Assembly: GCA_965219165.1 (NCBI GenBank)
Contig: CBDCMW010000002.1
Coordinates: 1-64,000 of the forward strand
Source of the DNA: Aldehydirespirator sp965219165
GTDB lineage: Bacteria > Actinomycetota > Acidimicrobiia > Acidimicrobiales > Aldehydirespiratoraceae
Direction: 5' to 3'
DNA length: 64,000 nt
The translations under genes and the position numbers were made by a program. Positions 17,171-25,989 of this stretch are shown one piece after another. Within the stretch, counting starts at the first letter, position 1. Each line of letters starts with the position of its first letter. The notes beneath the pieces were generated by a model. It saw nothing but the letters and a program-made list of their open reading frames with translations. It ran no database searches and had not been told where the DNA came from.

Positions 17171-17238
17171 GTACGCATCGTAGGCAGCGCCCAGCGCCCC
17201 AGCGCCGGCGGTGTGGTCCGGAACGTAGGCTCAGCCGA

Positions 17239-18309
17239 GTGGAGTTGCCCGTCATGCCGCCGGTCAAGCCGATGCTGGCCCGGGCCACCGACGGGATCCC
17301 CGAAGGCGACCTCGCGTTCGAGCCTAAGTGGGACGGCTTCCGCTGCATCGTGTTCCGCGACGGCGACGAGGTCGTGCTGGGCAGCCGCAACGAGCGGCCC
17401 CTGACCCGCTACTTCCCCGAACTCGTCGAGCCGCTGCGGGCTGCGCTGCCGGCCCGGGCGGTGGTCGACGGCGAGATCATCGTGCGCACGGACGACCGCT
17501 TGGGATTCGACGCCCTTCAGCAGAGGATCCACCCGGCCGAGAGCCGGATCAATCGCCTGGCCGCTGAGACTCCCGCCGAGATGATCATTTTCGACGTGCT
17601 CGCGGTGGCTGACACCGACCTGATGGCCGAGCCGTTCCGCGACCGGCGGGGGGTGCTGGAGGCGATGGCGGGCGCGTTCGAGGCCCCGATCCACGTGGCC
17701 CCCTCGACTCTGGACCGCGATCTGGCCCGGGATTGGTACGAGCGGTTCGAGGGCGCGGGACTCGACGGTCTGATCGCCAAACCCCGGGGCGGCATCTACG
17801 AGCCCAACAAGCGGTCCCAGTTCAAGGTCAAGCACACCCGCACCGTTGATGTGGCCGTCGCCGGCTACCGGATACACGCCGACGGTGAGGGCGTGGGATC
17901 GCTGGTCGTCGGCCTGCACGACGGCGACGGCCGTCTGCACCACTGCGGGGTGGCGGCCAGCTTCACCGCGGCCCGTCGGCGCGAGCTGCTCGAAGAACTC
18001 GCCCCCTATGTCCTCGCCGACCCGAGCAAGCACCCCTGGGCGGAGTGGATGGACCCCGCCGCCCACCTCGCAGGCACGGTGATGCCCGGCACCCCCAACC
18101 GCTGGTCGGGCCAGCGAGAGCAGCAGCCCTGGGTGCCCCTGCGCATCGCGCTCGTGGCCGAGGTCAAGTACGAGGCGATGCTGAACGGTCGCTTCCGGGG
18201 CACCACCCGACTAGTTCGCTGGCGGCACGACCGGATTCCGGCGTCCTGCGGCTACGACCAGGTAGAGATTCCCGCCCCTGTAGGCCTGAGCGCGGTCCTC
18301 TCGGCCTGA
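17239..18309 (+). CDS. ATP-dependent DNA ligase, LigC type
   Basis: Seals nicks using ATP. The nucleotidyltransferase core has motif I EPKWDGFRC with the adenylated Lys at residue 30, motif III-like IIFDVLAV, motif IV LDGLIAKPRG and motif V QFKVKHTRTVDV, followed by an OB-fold. At 356 residues without extra domains it matches the LigC group, which backs up repair rather than replication; the NAD-dependent replicative ligase is not in this window. GTG 17239 is used. No Ku or polymerase domain gene is adjacent. Confidence 0.92.
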   Translation: MELPVMPPVKPMLARATDGIPEGDLAFEPKWDGFRCIVFRDGDEVVLGSRNERPLTRYFPELVEPLRAALPARAVVDGEIIVRTDDRLGFDALQQRIHPAESRINRLAAETPAEMIIFDVLAVADTDLMAEPFRDRRGVLEAMAGAFEAPIHVAPSTLDRDLARDWYERFEGAGLDGLIAKPRGGIYEPNKRSQFKVKHTRTVDVAVAGYRIHADGEGVGSLVVGLHDGDGRLHHCGVAASFTAARRRELLEELAPYVLADPSKHPWAEWMDPAAHLAGTVMPGTPNRWSGQREQQPWVPLRIALVAEVKYEAMLNGRFRGTTRLVRWRHDRIPASCGYDQVEIPAPVGLSAVLSA

Positions 18310-18424
18310 CGCAGCGAAGGCCGCGGGCCGGTCGGCGGATCTACACGCGACTTGTATTGCTGTCCCGGCGGAGTCGATGGACTTCTGGCGCGGTCGCCAA
18401 ACGGACGCTTGAGGGCTCGGGATC

Positions 18425-19288
18425 CTAGGACGGGGCGAGTTCGTGGGCCCGGGCCGCCACGCGCTCGGCACCCAGCTCGGCGCAGCGCTCGTCGAAGCCC
18501 GGCACCGGCCCCCGCCACTCCATCTCGTCGACAGTCGCCGACACCGGGGCGCCGAGCTCTACGGTGGCGATCCGGCGAAAAAGCAGGGCGTCCTCGAAGC
18601 CGTCGCGCAGCGCGGCCGCGAGCCTGGCCGCGCTCCGCACCTCGACATCCCACTGGGCGGCATCGAAGGGGATGGCGCTGATGTGGCCGTACCGGGCCAG
18701 CAGCGCGGCCGCCGACTTCGCCCCCCAGCCGGGCAGGCCCGGGAACCCGTCGGCGGAATCGCCCACCAGGCCCAGGTAGTCGGGAATCGACGCCGGAGGC
18801 ACGCCGAACTTGTCCATCACCCCGGCGTGGTCGTACAGCACCCCTCGGCTACGGTCGTATTGCACCACGCGACCGTCGATGGTCACACACTGGGCCAGGT
18901 CCTTGTCAGGCGTGCAGATGACGACCTGCTCCACCCGCGGGTCACCGGCCGCGACTGCCGCGGCCGACGCCAGTGCGTCGTCGGCCTCGTGCACTACCTG
19001 CGGCCACACCGCGAAGCCGGCCAGTTCCAGCAGTTCCTCGACCTCGGGGAACTGGGCCTTCAGGTCGGGTTCCACACCGCTGCCGTCCTTGTAGCCGGCC
19101 AGCATGTCGTTGCGGAACGACTCGATCACATGGTCGGTGGCGATGCCGATGTGGGTGGCGCCCTCAGCGACGAGGTCCAGCAGGGTGTTGAGCACTCCCC
19201 GTTGCGCGCCGCGGCGCGGGTCGCGGTTCGACTTGGCGTAGTGGAAGCGGAAGAGCTCGTACGTGCCGTCAACGAGGTGCACTCGCAC
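18425..19288 (-). CDS. 5'-3' exonuclease, FEN/PolI-type domain
   Basis: A stand-alone 5'-nuclease of 287 residues, equal to the N-terminal domain of DNA polymerase I. The metal-binding acids are visible in HLVDGTYELFR, VVHEADDALASAAA, CTPDKDLAQCV and YLGLVGDSADGFPGLPGWG; the last motif includes the helix-hairpin-helix K-site. It trims flaps or RNA primers during repair and replication. It lies 13 bases from the epimerase gene on the same strand. Confidence 0.9.
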   Translation of the reverse strand: MRVHLVDGTYELFRFHYAKSNRDPRRGAQRGVLNTLLDLVAEGATHIGIATDHVIESFRNDMLAGYKDGSGVEPDLKAQFPEVEELLELAGFAVWPQVVHEADDALASAAAVAAGDPRVEQVVICTPDKDLAQCVTIDGRVVQYDRSRGVLYDHAGVMDKFGVPPASIPDYLGLVGDSADGFPGLPGWGAKSAAALLARYGHISAIPFDAAQWDVEVRSAARLAAALRDGFEDALLFRRIATVELGAPVSATVDEMEWRGPVPGFDERCAELGAERVAARAHELAPS

Positions 19289-19301
19289 CGCTCCGGCCCC
19301 G

Positions 19302-19700
19302 CTACTCCTCGACCAGCTCGATCAGGGTGCCGAACGACCCCTTGGGGTGGATGAACGCGATGGTGGTGTTGCGGCTGCCCGGTCTCGGCGCCTTGTCAAT
19401 GGGCGTAGCCCCAGCCTCAACCATCGTTGCCAATGCGCGGGCGCAGTCGTCCACCCGGTAGCCCACGTGGTGCAGGCCTTCGCCTCGCTTGTCCAGGAAC
19501 TTGGCCACAGGCGAGTCGTCCCCGGTGGCCGATATGAGCTGCACATAGCTCTCGGCCACCGCGAGCAGGGCTTCCTCAACTCCGTCGTGCTCCACCACCT
19601 CGCGGTGTTCGACCTCCGCGCCCAGAGCCTCCCGGTACCAGTCGATGGCGGCATCCAGGTCTCGGACGGCAATGGCCACATGATCAATCTCGGTGAGCAT
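19302..19700 (-). CDS. mce: methylmalonyl-CoA epimerase
   Basis: The protein converts (S)- to (R)-methylmalonyl-CoA and so links propionyl-CoA carboxylation to methylmalonyl-CoA mutase. It is a single vicinal-oxygen-chelate domain of 132 residues: TEIDHVAIAVRDLDAAIDWY (metal His), GEGLHHVGYRVDD and the C-terminal metal Glu in GTLIELVEE. The beta-subunit carboxylase at 3.4 kb could supply its substrate. ATG 19700 is preferred over the GTG two codons upstream. Confidence 0.92.
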   Translation of the reverse strand: MLTEIDHVAIAVRDLDAAIDWYREALGAEVEHREVVEHDGVEEALLAVAESYVQLISATGDDSPVAKFLDKRGEGLHHVGYRVDDCARALATMVEAGATPIDKAPRPGSRNTTIAFIHPKGSFGTLIELVEE

Positions 19701-19732
19701 GACCACAATCTACCTAGCGGCGCAGACTGCTT

Positions 19733-19800
19733 CACGATGGCCGAGGCGTCAGGCTCCGGCTGCATCCACGATGGCCGAGGCGTCAGGCTCCGGCTGCAAC
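19733..19800. repeat. tandem 34-bp repeat, two copies
   Basis: Units 19733-19766 and 19767-19800 differ at one base. They begin CACGATGGCCGAGGCGTC and lie between the epimerase start and the recR stop. A third, partial start (CACGGCC) follows. Either a duplicated leader or recent slippage. Confidence 0.8.
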
Positions 19801-19816
19801 CACGGCCACTGGGCCG

Positions 19817-20425
19817 TCAGGCGCCGTCGAGTGACCGGCGGCCCTCGAAGGCCCGCCCCAGGGTGAGCTCGTCGGCGTACTCGAGGTCGCCTCCCACCGG
19901 CAGCCCGCTGGCAATGCGGGTCACCCGCACCCCAGCGGGCTTGAGGTACTTGTGGACCAGCATCGCGGTCGCCTCCCCCTCCAAGTTGGGATTGGTGGCC
20001 ACGATCACCTCCTCGATGTCGTCGTCGGCCACCCGGGCCAGCAACTCCTTGATGCGAAGCTGGTCGACGCCGACGCCGTCGATCGGACTGAATGCGCCCT
20101 GCAGCACGTGGTAGCGACCGTGGAACTCGCCGGTGCGCTCGACCGCCACCACGTCCTGGGCGTCCTCCACGACACAGACGAGTCTCCGGTCACGCTTGGG
20201 ATCGCGACAGACCGCGCACTCGTCACCCCGCTCAGCCAAGTTGAAACAGCGAGGGCAGTACGACACTGTCTCCTTGGCGTCGGAGATGGCCCGGGCCAGT
20301 CGATTGGCATCCTCGGCAGGCGACTTCAACAGGTGGAACGCCACGCGCTGGGCCGACTTGGGCCCGATGCCGGGCAGCCGTCCGAGCTGGTCGATCAGCT
20401 CCTGAACCGCGCTGGAGTAACTCAC
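19817..20425 (-). CDS. recR: recombination mediator protein RecR
   Basis: RecR works with RecO and RecF to load RecA onto gaps. Features in order are the helix-hairpin-helix (LGRLPGIGPKSAQRVAF), the four-Cys zinc finger (YCPRCFNLAERGDECAVC), a Toprim domain (VCVVEDAQDVVAVE, IVATNPNLEGEATA) and the C-terminal LPVGGDLEYADELTLGRA. 202 residues is standard. GTG 20425 (MSYSSAVQEL) is chosen; the frame is open farther upstream but overlaps dnaX. It sits 13 bases after dnaX, the usual dnaX-recR pair. Confidence 0.96.
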   Translation of the reverse strand: MSYSSAVQELIDQLGRLPGIGPKSAQRVAFHLLKSPAEDANRLARAISDAKETVSYCPRCFNLAERGDECAVCRDPKRDRRLVCVVEDAQDVVAVERTGEFHGRYHVLQGAFSPIDGVGVDQLRIKELLARVADDDIEEVIVATNPNLEGEATAMLVHKYLKPAGVRVTRIASGLPVGGDLEYADELTLGRAFEGRRSLDGA

Positions 20426-20438
20426 TGCGGTACTCGCA

Positions 20439-22520
20439 CTATGCCTCGCCGCCGTCTCCGTCGCCCTCGGGGTCGGGCAGGAGCGTGAGTTCCGCACCGG
20501 GGAACGTGGCCTTGATCTTCTGTTCGATGTCGTGTGCGTGGCTGGGCGCCTCGGCCAGCTCGTGCAGGTCGGAGAGGTCGAAGCCGTCGACGATCTCCTG
20601 TTCCTCCGGCGGCGTGTGGAGCTCTTCTGCGTCCGCTGGCTGCGGAGGCCCGGACGGGCTGGACGCGACCGTCACCGACGCAGCCGGACTCGTCTCAGTT
20701 GCACCCCCCGAAGCCACCGACGCCGAAGGCGTGGGCCCAGTCGCGTCCGCCTCGGGCCCAGTCGCGTCCGTCTCGGGCCCAGTGGGGTCCGCCTCGGGCC
20801 CAGTCGCGTCCGCCTCGGGCCCAGTCGCGTCCGCCCCAGGCCCAGTCGGGTCCGCCTCGGGCCTCGCCTCGGACGCATGGGCCACGAGGTCCTTCCAGAG
20901 CGCCTGGAGCTGGTCGGGGTCGCGCCGGCGCTCCTTGTCAGGCTGAAGATCCACCGCCCTGGCCACGACGAAGTCCCGGTCCAGGCCCAGGTGCCGGCGG
21001 GCCCACTCCACCACCTCGGTGGGGGTCTTGGGGTGCATCGCGGCCGGATCGGGCATGGGCACGGGCGGAGGCGGGACAGCACGGTCAGACGCGGACGGCG
21101 ACGGCGCGGCCGCAGTGGCCGCGTCCCTTCTCGCCGCGGCCGCGGATCGATGCTGTGTCAGAGCCCGCCGGGCGGCCTCGGCGGGGCGGCCGGTGGACAC
21201 CGGCGCAGGGGGCGGCGCCGGCTCGGCCGCCATCGCAGGCTCCGGTGCCGGATGCGCAGATGCCGGATGCGCAGGTGCCGGATGCGCAGATGCCGTCGCA
21301 GGCTCCGGTGCCGGATGCGCAGATGCCGGATGCGCAGGTGCCGGATGCGCAGGTGGATGCGCCGGCGCTGGTGCTACCGGTGGCGGCATCGACGCCACGA
21401 CCGGGGCGACCGGGGAGCCGTCGAGGCGGGCCTCTAGCTGTCGCAGTCGCTGGGCCAGTGCTTCGAGGGACCGGTCCTCGTCCGGATGGCACAGCCGCAT
21501 CAGCGCCACCTCGATGTCGACCCTCGGGTCCGGCGCTTGACGCATGTCGATCAGGGCGCGGCCCAGTGTCTCCAGCGCCCGCGTGATGGCGGCCGGGGCC
21601 ATACGGCCGGCCAGATCGGCGGCCCTGGTCCGCTCGTGCTCGGACATGCGGGTCGGAGCATCGCCCATCGCGGTGAGGAAGGCGTCGCGCAGTCCGGCCA
21701 GCGCCATCTCCCCGATCGTGCGGGGATCTCGACCCCTGCCCACGGCGTCGCCCACCGCTGACAGCGCGGCGGCCCGGTCATGGTCGGCCAGAGCGCTGAG
21801 GATGGCGTCGGTCGAGGAGTCGAGCTGAGCCGTCCCACCTGCGGTCACGATCTGTTCGAGCGCGGTCAGCGTGTCGCGCACCGATCCGCCCCCTGCGGCC
21901 ACCGCATGGTCGATGGCCTCGTCATCCAGGTCCAGCTCGGCGTCGGCGACGACGTAGCGGACGTGGTGCGTCATGATGTCGGCGCCGATCAGGCCCAGCT
22001 CGAACACCTGGCAGCGGCTGCGAATGGTCTGCACCACCTTGTGGGGCTCGGTCGTGGCCAGCACCCACGTCACATGGGCGGGAGGCTCTTCCAAGGTCTT
22101 GAGCAGCGCGTTCTCGGCGCCCGCGGTGAGCATGTGGACCTCGTCGAGCAGGTACACCTTGGCCCGGCCCGGCGAGGTCAGATTGACCCGTTCGAGGAGG
22201 CCCCGCATGTCGTCGACCTTGTTGTTGGAGGCGGCATCGAGCTCCTGGAGGTCGAACGAGCGGCCGTGCTGGATCGACTCGCAGGACTCGCAGACACCGC
22301 AGGGCTCGCCGTCGTCGCCGAGGTCGGTGCAGTTCAGCGCCTTGGCCAGGACCCGGGCCGTGGAGGTCTTGCCGCTGCCCCGAGGGCCGTGCAGCAGGTA
22401 GGCGTGGCCGACCTTGTCCTCGCGCACGGCTGTCTGCAGGGCCCGAACGACGTGGTCCTGGCCCTTGATCTCGGAGAACTTCTGCGGCCGGTAGCGCCGG
22501 TAGAGAGACTGGTAGGCCAC
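20439..22520 (-). CDS. dnaX: DNA polymerase III subunit gamma/tau
   Basis: The clamp-loader ATPase. It begins at GTG 22520 with AYQSLYRRYRPQKFSEIKGQ. Walker A is LLHGPRGSGKTSTARVLAKA, a zinc module uses CTD..CGVCESC, Walker B is VYLLDEVHML, and sensor 1 is TWVLATTEPHKV. A Pro/Ala/His-rich linker (about residues 385-470) and an Ala/Thr/Gly/Pro/Glu/Asp repeat region (six 21-bp units near 20737-20863) precede a C-terminal tail. No slippery A-run for programmed gamma production was seen, so probably only tau is made. The upstream extension of the frame to 22868 runs through the SRP RNA and is not coding. Confidence 0.95.
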   Translation of the reverse strand: MAYQSLYRRYRPQKFSEIKGQDHVVRALQTAVREDKVGHAYLLHGPRGSGKTSTARVLAKALNCTDLGDDGEPCGVCESCESIQHGRSFDLQELDAASNNKVDDMRGLLERVNLTSPGRAKVYLLDEVHMLTAGAENALLKTLEEPPAHVTWVLATTEPHKVVQTIRSRCQVFELGLIGADIMTHHVRYVVADAELDLDDEAIDHAVAAGGGSVRDTLTALEQIVTAGGTAQLDSSTDAILSALADHDRAAALSAVGDAVGRGRDPRTIGEMALAGLRDAFLTAMGDAPTRMSEHERTRAADLAGRMAPAAITRALETLGRALIDMRQAPDPRVDIEVALMRLCHPDEDRSLEALAQRLRQLEARLDGSPVAPVVASMPPPVAPAPAHPPAHPAPAHPASAHPAPEPATASAHPAPAHPASAHPAPEPAMAAEPAPPPAPVSTGRPAEAARRALTQHRSAAAARRDAATAAAPSPSASDRAVPPPPVPMPDPAAMHPKTPTEVVEWARRHLGLDRDFVVARAVDLQPDKERRRDPDQLQALWKDLVAHASEARPEADPTGPGADATGPEADATGPEADPTGPETDATGPEADATGPTPSASVASGGATETSPAASVTVASSPSGPPQPADAEELHTPPEEQEIVDGFDLSDLHELAEAPSHAHDIEQKIKATFPGAELTLLPDPEGDGDGGEA
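20737..20863. repeat. 21-bp tandem repeats inside dnaX
   Basis: Six imperfect units of the type GTCGCGTCCGCCTCGGGCCCA encode the repeated heptapeptide TGPEADA of the DnaX linker. A second set of His/Pro/Ala codon repeats lies at about 21238-21355. Confidence 0.75.
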
Positions 22521-22561
22521 CGAGAAAGACTCTAGACGTGGACTCTGACACCCCGCCGGTT

Positions 22562-22643
22562 CACGGTCGTGCCGCGGCCGCACTCTTGCCGACCCGGCAC
22601 GGTCGTGCCGCGGCCGCACTCTTGCCGACCCGGCACGGTCGTG
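22562..22643. repeat. 36-bp tandem repeat upstream of dnaX
   Basis: Two full units (22562-22597 and 22598-22633) starting CACGGTCGTGCCGCGGCC and ten bases of a third (22634-22643). They fill the gap between dnaX and the SRP RNA gene. The unit is itself partly palindromic (GCCGCGGC). Confidence 0.8.
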
Positions 22644-22667
22644 CGCGTCAGCGCCCATTCCCGGGAG

Positions 22668-22771
22668 TGACGGCCAGGCTGTCTGCGGCACCCGGGAGGA
22701 TCTGCTGAGAGCTGCTGCCTTCCGGCCCTGACCCGGTTCGCAGGCGCCCGTTGCACAGGACCCGGCCGTCA
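22668..22771 (-). ncRNA. ffs: signal recognition particle RNA, small bacterial (4.5S) type
   Basis: The minus strand holds the conserved SRP domain IV hairpin GGTCAGGGCCGGAAGGCAGC, which binds Ffh. The ends pair (TGACGGCC at the 5' side, GGCCGTCA at the 3' side), closing a rod of about 104 bases. Position next to dnaX, recR and tRNA-Ser is a common bacterial arrangement. Exact ends are estimated from the terminal helix. Confidence 0.88.
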
Positions 22772-22838
22772 CACCCCGAAACGGGCGCTGAAGCGCACAC
22801 GATACCCTCGCGGGGCCGGACCCGCGGCTCGGGACCGG

Positions 22839-22923
22839 GGAGGGTTGCCAGAGCGGCCGAATGGGCACGCTTGGAAAGCGTGTGAGGCGAGAGCCTCCGT
22901 GGGTTCAAATCCCACACCCTCCG
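22839..22923 (+). tRNA. tRNA-Ser(GGA)
   Basis: Acceptor GGAGGGT pairs with ACCCTCC. The anticodon loop TTGGAAA gives anticodon GGA (serine UCC/UCU). A long variable arm, typical of class II serine tRNA, and the T-loop GGTTCAAATCC are present. CCA is not encoded. The 3' end is the attachment site of the island that follows. Confidence 0.95.
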
Positions 22924-22925
22924 CG
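22912..22925 (+). repeat. attL-like site
   Basis: CCACACCCTCCGCG overlaps the last 12 bases of tRNA-Ser(GGA). The next 75 bases (GGCAAAATAT, GTTATTA and TTTGCTAT blocks) resemble those after the second copy. Confidence 0.65.
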
Positions 22926-23179
22926 CTGTGAATGGCAAAATATAGGCTTTGACCAGGTCTTTTAATTTAGACTGACTGAGACGTTATTATTTTTGCTATC
23001 GCTCCTGATATGGGGAAGCGAAACGGCCTTGGTGGTCCGCCTGCGGCTCTTCGAGGTCGAACGGCATCAGCCTGTGGGCTGGCGTCGGCTAGGCCAGTAT
23101 TCGCCCAACACCTGCCCAGAGTTCTCTCGGAACGTGTACCAGTCGCGCCGCGCAGGATGACGTAGCCGGTGATAACACC

Positions 23180-23374
23180 GTGGACCGCGAATGGTCACAC
23201 TGGCGGGCCGCAGTAGTCAAACTGGAATGCTCCGCGTGGTCCTACAACATCTACGACGAGGACTTCGAGAGCGACAACCTGTACGGGGGAGAGGGCGATC
23301 TGAGGCCGTGGCAAGGTTGCCCGAACTACAACGCTGGCGACTACACCGAGGAAGAACTCGAGCAACTGAGCTAG
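23180..23374 (+). CDS. 64-residue hypothetical protein
   Basis: GTG start; codon third positions are G/C-rich as in real genes. The product is acidic, aromatic-rich and ends EEELEQLS. Two Cys residues (LECSAW and QGCPN) are present but make no known motif. Not recognised. First ORF inside the island after the attachment site. Confidence 0.35.
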   Translation: MDREWSHWRAAVVKLECSAWSYNIYDEDFESDNLYGGEGDLRPWQGCPNYNAGDYTEEELEQLS

Positions 23375-23428
23375 TCGACGACCGAGGATTCGGCCGGGCT
23401 CTCTCCCGGATGCGCCGGTGACTGGCGG

Positions 23429-23710
23429 GTGCTGAAAGAGGCTGCTGCGCCGGATGTTCCCCGCCCGTCTAGCGGAGCACCACCGCCATTGCCCTCATGC
23501 GTCGCATGCGGTCATCGCGGCCCGCGATCCAAGAGGAATTGTGTGCTTCCCAAGGGACACTTCGGCCAGCACCGCTACTCGCTGTCGGACCACCAAGGCG
23601 CCTTGATGGTCCTCGACATCAGCGGTTGGTGTTCTGTTATGGGGCGGTGGGGGTGTAGGCGCGCGCCCAGTTGGAGATGTTGCTGGTGCCGTGGGTGTTG
23701 GTGGCTTTGA
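23429..23710 (+). CDS. small Cys/His protein, 3' end probably truncated
   Basis: From GTG 23429 the first 60 residues contain CVACGHRG and CVLPKGHFGQH, a C-x2-C plus C-x3-GH-x2-GH pattern seen in small actinobacterial proteins that may bind zinc. After GALMVLDISGW the frame runs into the 3' end of the opposite-strand fibronectin gene and becomes Arg/Cys/Trp-rich, so the natural C-terminus was probably lost at about 23630. Function unknown. Confidence 0.35.
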   Translation: MLKEAAAPDVPRPSSGAPPPLPSCVACGHRGPRSKRNCVLPKGHFGQHRYSLSDHQGALMVLDISGWCSVMGRWGCRRAPSWRCCWCRGCWWL

Positions 23711-25454
23711 TGCCGTACACGTATGTTGACGGTTCGAGTTCGGCGGCGAGCACGGCCGGGCGGTGATCGGCGGTGTCGTCGGTGTAGGTGGTGTCCGCCG
23801 AGCCGGTGTCGGCTTGGATGATGTCGAAGGTTCCTTGGGGGTGGATGGCTTTGTCGCGGCGCAGGATCAGCGTTCGTAGCCGGTGATGGTGTCGTCTTTG
23901 GGGTTGTCCCAGGTGAGGGCGACGGTGTTGTGGGAGACGGTGTCGGCGGTGAGGCCTGTGGGCTTGGCCGGCGGCTCGGGGGCCGCCGCCGCGCCGCGGG
24001 TTGCGGGGCACGGCTCGGGTTCGTCGCCTGGCCGCACCGCCGGGCACGGGCACGTCGGCGCCTGCCACCGCCGACCCCGGTCCAGTGAGACGCCCCGGTC
24101 CCGATCACCGAACAGCTCCTCGATCTGGGACCACTCCGACGACCCGGCACAGCTCGCGGCGCGAACCCGGAACCACGAGAGCCTCCCGTCCATGTTGCTC
24201 ACCACCGCGCCCGAACCCCCGAACGCGACGTCGACTTCGACGGCGGGCAGGTCAACCCAGGCCCCGTCGCCCCGGTTGCTGTGGTAGTACTGCACCACAT
24301 ACCACCCGGCGCCCTCCACGTCGTCCCAGTCCAGCTGCACCATGCCGTGATGCAGCCATTGCGGCCTCGACAGCACCGGCGTGCCCAAATCCACCGCCGA
24401 GCCCGGCGTGGGAGTGCCGCCCACTTCCTCAGAGCGCGGCCCGCGGCCGTTGCCGTTGTGAGCTGTCACCCAGAACGTGTAGCCGATCGGACAGATACAA
24501 CGGGTCCAGGGGCTCGTCGCGACGGCCGATGGTTTGCAGGGTCACGGAGGCCTCGAGGTATCGTGGCCCTTCGATCGCGGTGCCGAGCGCGCGGGCGGAA
24601 CTGACGCGGACGGGAACGTCGTTGTTGTCTTGCAGGATCCTCGTCGCGGCATCGGGGCGGCCGACGAGATAGTCGGCGCTCTCGGCGACGATCATGGTGA
24701 GCGAGCCGTCCGCCGTCTCGATCTCAGCGTCGTTGTTCAGCGGGATCTCGAGTCGCACGCTGTCCTGGCCCGGCTGGAACGTCACCGTGCGGGGGATCCT
24801 GAAGGAGAACACGTACGGCTGCTCGCCGCTGAACGTCTCGGGGTCGGGGTCGTCCAGGTTGTCGTCGATCGAGAGGTCGAGGTCCACGGTCAGCGCCCGG
24901 GACAGGCTCCCCTCGCGCCGCACGATGTACGTTGCGCTCCGGTCCTCGGTGACGGGCTCGGTGCCGGCGGCGACGATCGTCACCACGCTCATGTTGACGC
25001 GGTGCGCGGCGTCGGCGGGCTGCGAGGCGTGGGCGAGGACCGCGGCCCGCCCCTGCGAGTCGGTGATGGCATCGCCGCTGTCCAGGGTCAGCGCGCTCGC
25101 GCCGACGCTGACGCCGTCGGGATCGACGTCGCCGCCGGTCACCGAGTAGGCGAACAGCGCCTCGCTGCCCCGCACCGACTCGAACAGGGCGCTCCGCTTC
25201 TTGCCACCCACATCGACGGTCAGCACGGGCGAACCCTCCACCCGCACGGTCGCGGTGAACTGCACGGAGAACTCGATGGTCTCGCCGGCCTGGTAGGAGG
25301 CCGAGTCCTCGGGCGACAACACGATGGTGATCGACGAGACCGCGGGGGCCGGCGTCTGCGCGCCGATGGGCTGCGGGGGCGCCAGCAGGGCCGCGGCAGC
25401 TGCCGCGGCCACGACGATCCGAAGCGGCCGGCCACGCAGCAGCCTCCTCAGCAC
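23637..25454 (-). pseudogene. Calx-beta/fibronectin type III surface protein, two frameshifts
   Basis: A secreted protein read in three successive frames. Frame one (25454 to about 24485) has a signal peptide (LRIVVAAAAAAALLAPP, cleavage after IGA) and two cadherin/Calx-beta-like repeats (SITIVLSPEDSASYQAGE, TVTFQPGQDSVRLEIPLN). Frame two (about 24490-23875) gives IGYTFWVTAHNGNGRGPRSE and a fibronectin III module that ends PKDDTITGYE. Frame three (about 23880-23637) continues LILRRDKAI to SNISNWARAYTPTAP. One base too many near 24485 and one too few near 23878 explain the breaks. Homologous modules occur in many actinobacterial cell-surface proteins. Whether the breaks are real or sequencing errors cannot be told. 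Confidence 0.7.
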
Positions 25455-25989
25455 CCGCCGATCACCGGCGCGTCCAGAGAGAGCTCGGCCATGCCCGTGG
25501 TCACCGTGCGCAGCGCCCGCGCCTATGGGCCGACGCGGCCCGCGGCGAACCCGATGGAGATGCTGTGGGACTCGAGGGGTCGCATCTCAGCGACTGGGCG
25601 CGTGCTGTCCCATCGAACGATTCCGCGCAAGCCGACCTCCAGACTCGCGTTGCGATGACTCTCGCATTCCACTTGAGGACTCCTGGCTCAGTGACCGATA
25701 ATCGTCACTGGAACCACCGCGGTTAAGATGTCTCTTGTCGGATACGGATAGATAATTCTAGTTGTATGGAGTGCGCTCCATTCATTGCTTCAGAAGCCCA
25801 CGATCTTGCCGAAATGCTTGCCGAATACAGGCAATATGAACTAATCAGATTATGGAATACACATAATGTATTTATTGCTAAATGGAGGACTGTCCCCGTA
25901 AGGGAGCACGGCATTCTCCTTCAAGACACTGTGGGGTCTATGTTGTTCCACCAAACATGGCTGAATTGTAATCCTGGAGGGAGAGATTC
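25455..25989. other. non-coding stretch, A/T-rich in its second half
   Basis: 535 bases without a convincing gene. The first part is GC-rich and may be decayed coding DNA. From about 25690 the sequence turns A/T-rich and holds the leader of the next lipoprotein gene with GGAGGGAGAG before its GTG. Confidence 0.5.

Noticed and set aside
20439..22520. Programmed frameshift in dnaX
   Set aside because: No A-rich slippery heptamer or following hairpin was found.
22562..22643. Two 36-bp repeats as a short CRISPR
   Set aside because: No spacer between the units, no cas genes in the window.
22521..22868. N-terminal extension of DnaX
   Set aside because: The stretch contains tandem repeats and the SRP RNA; homology starts at GTG 22520.
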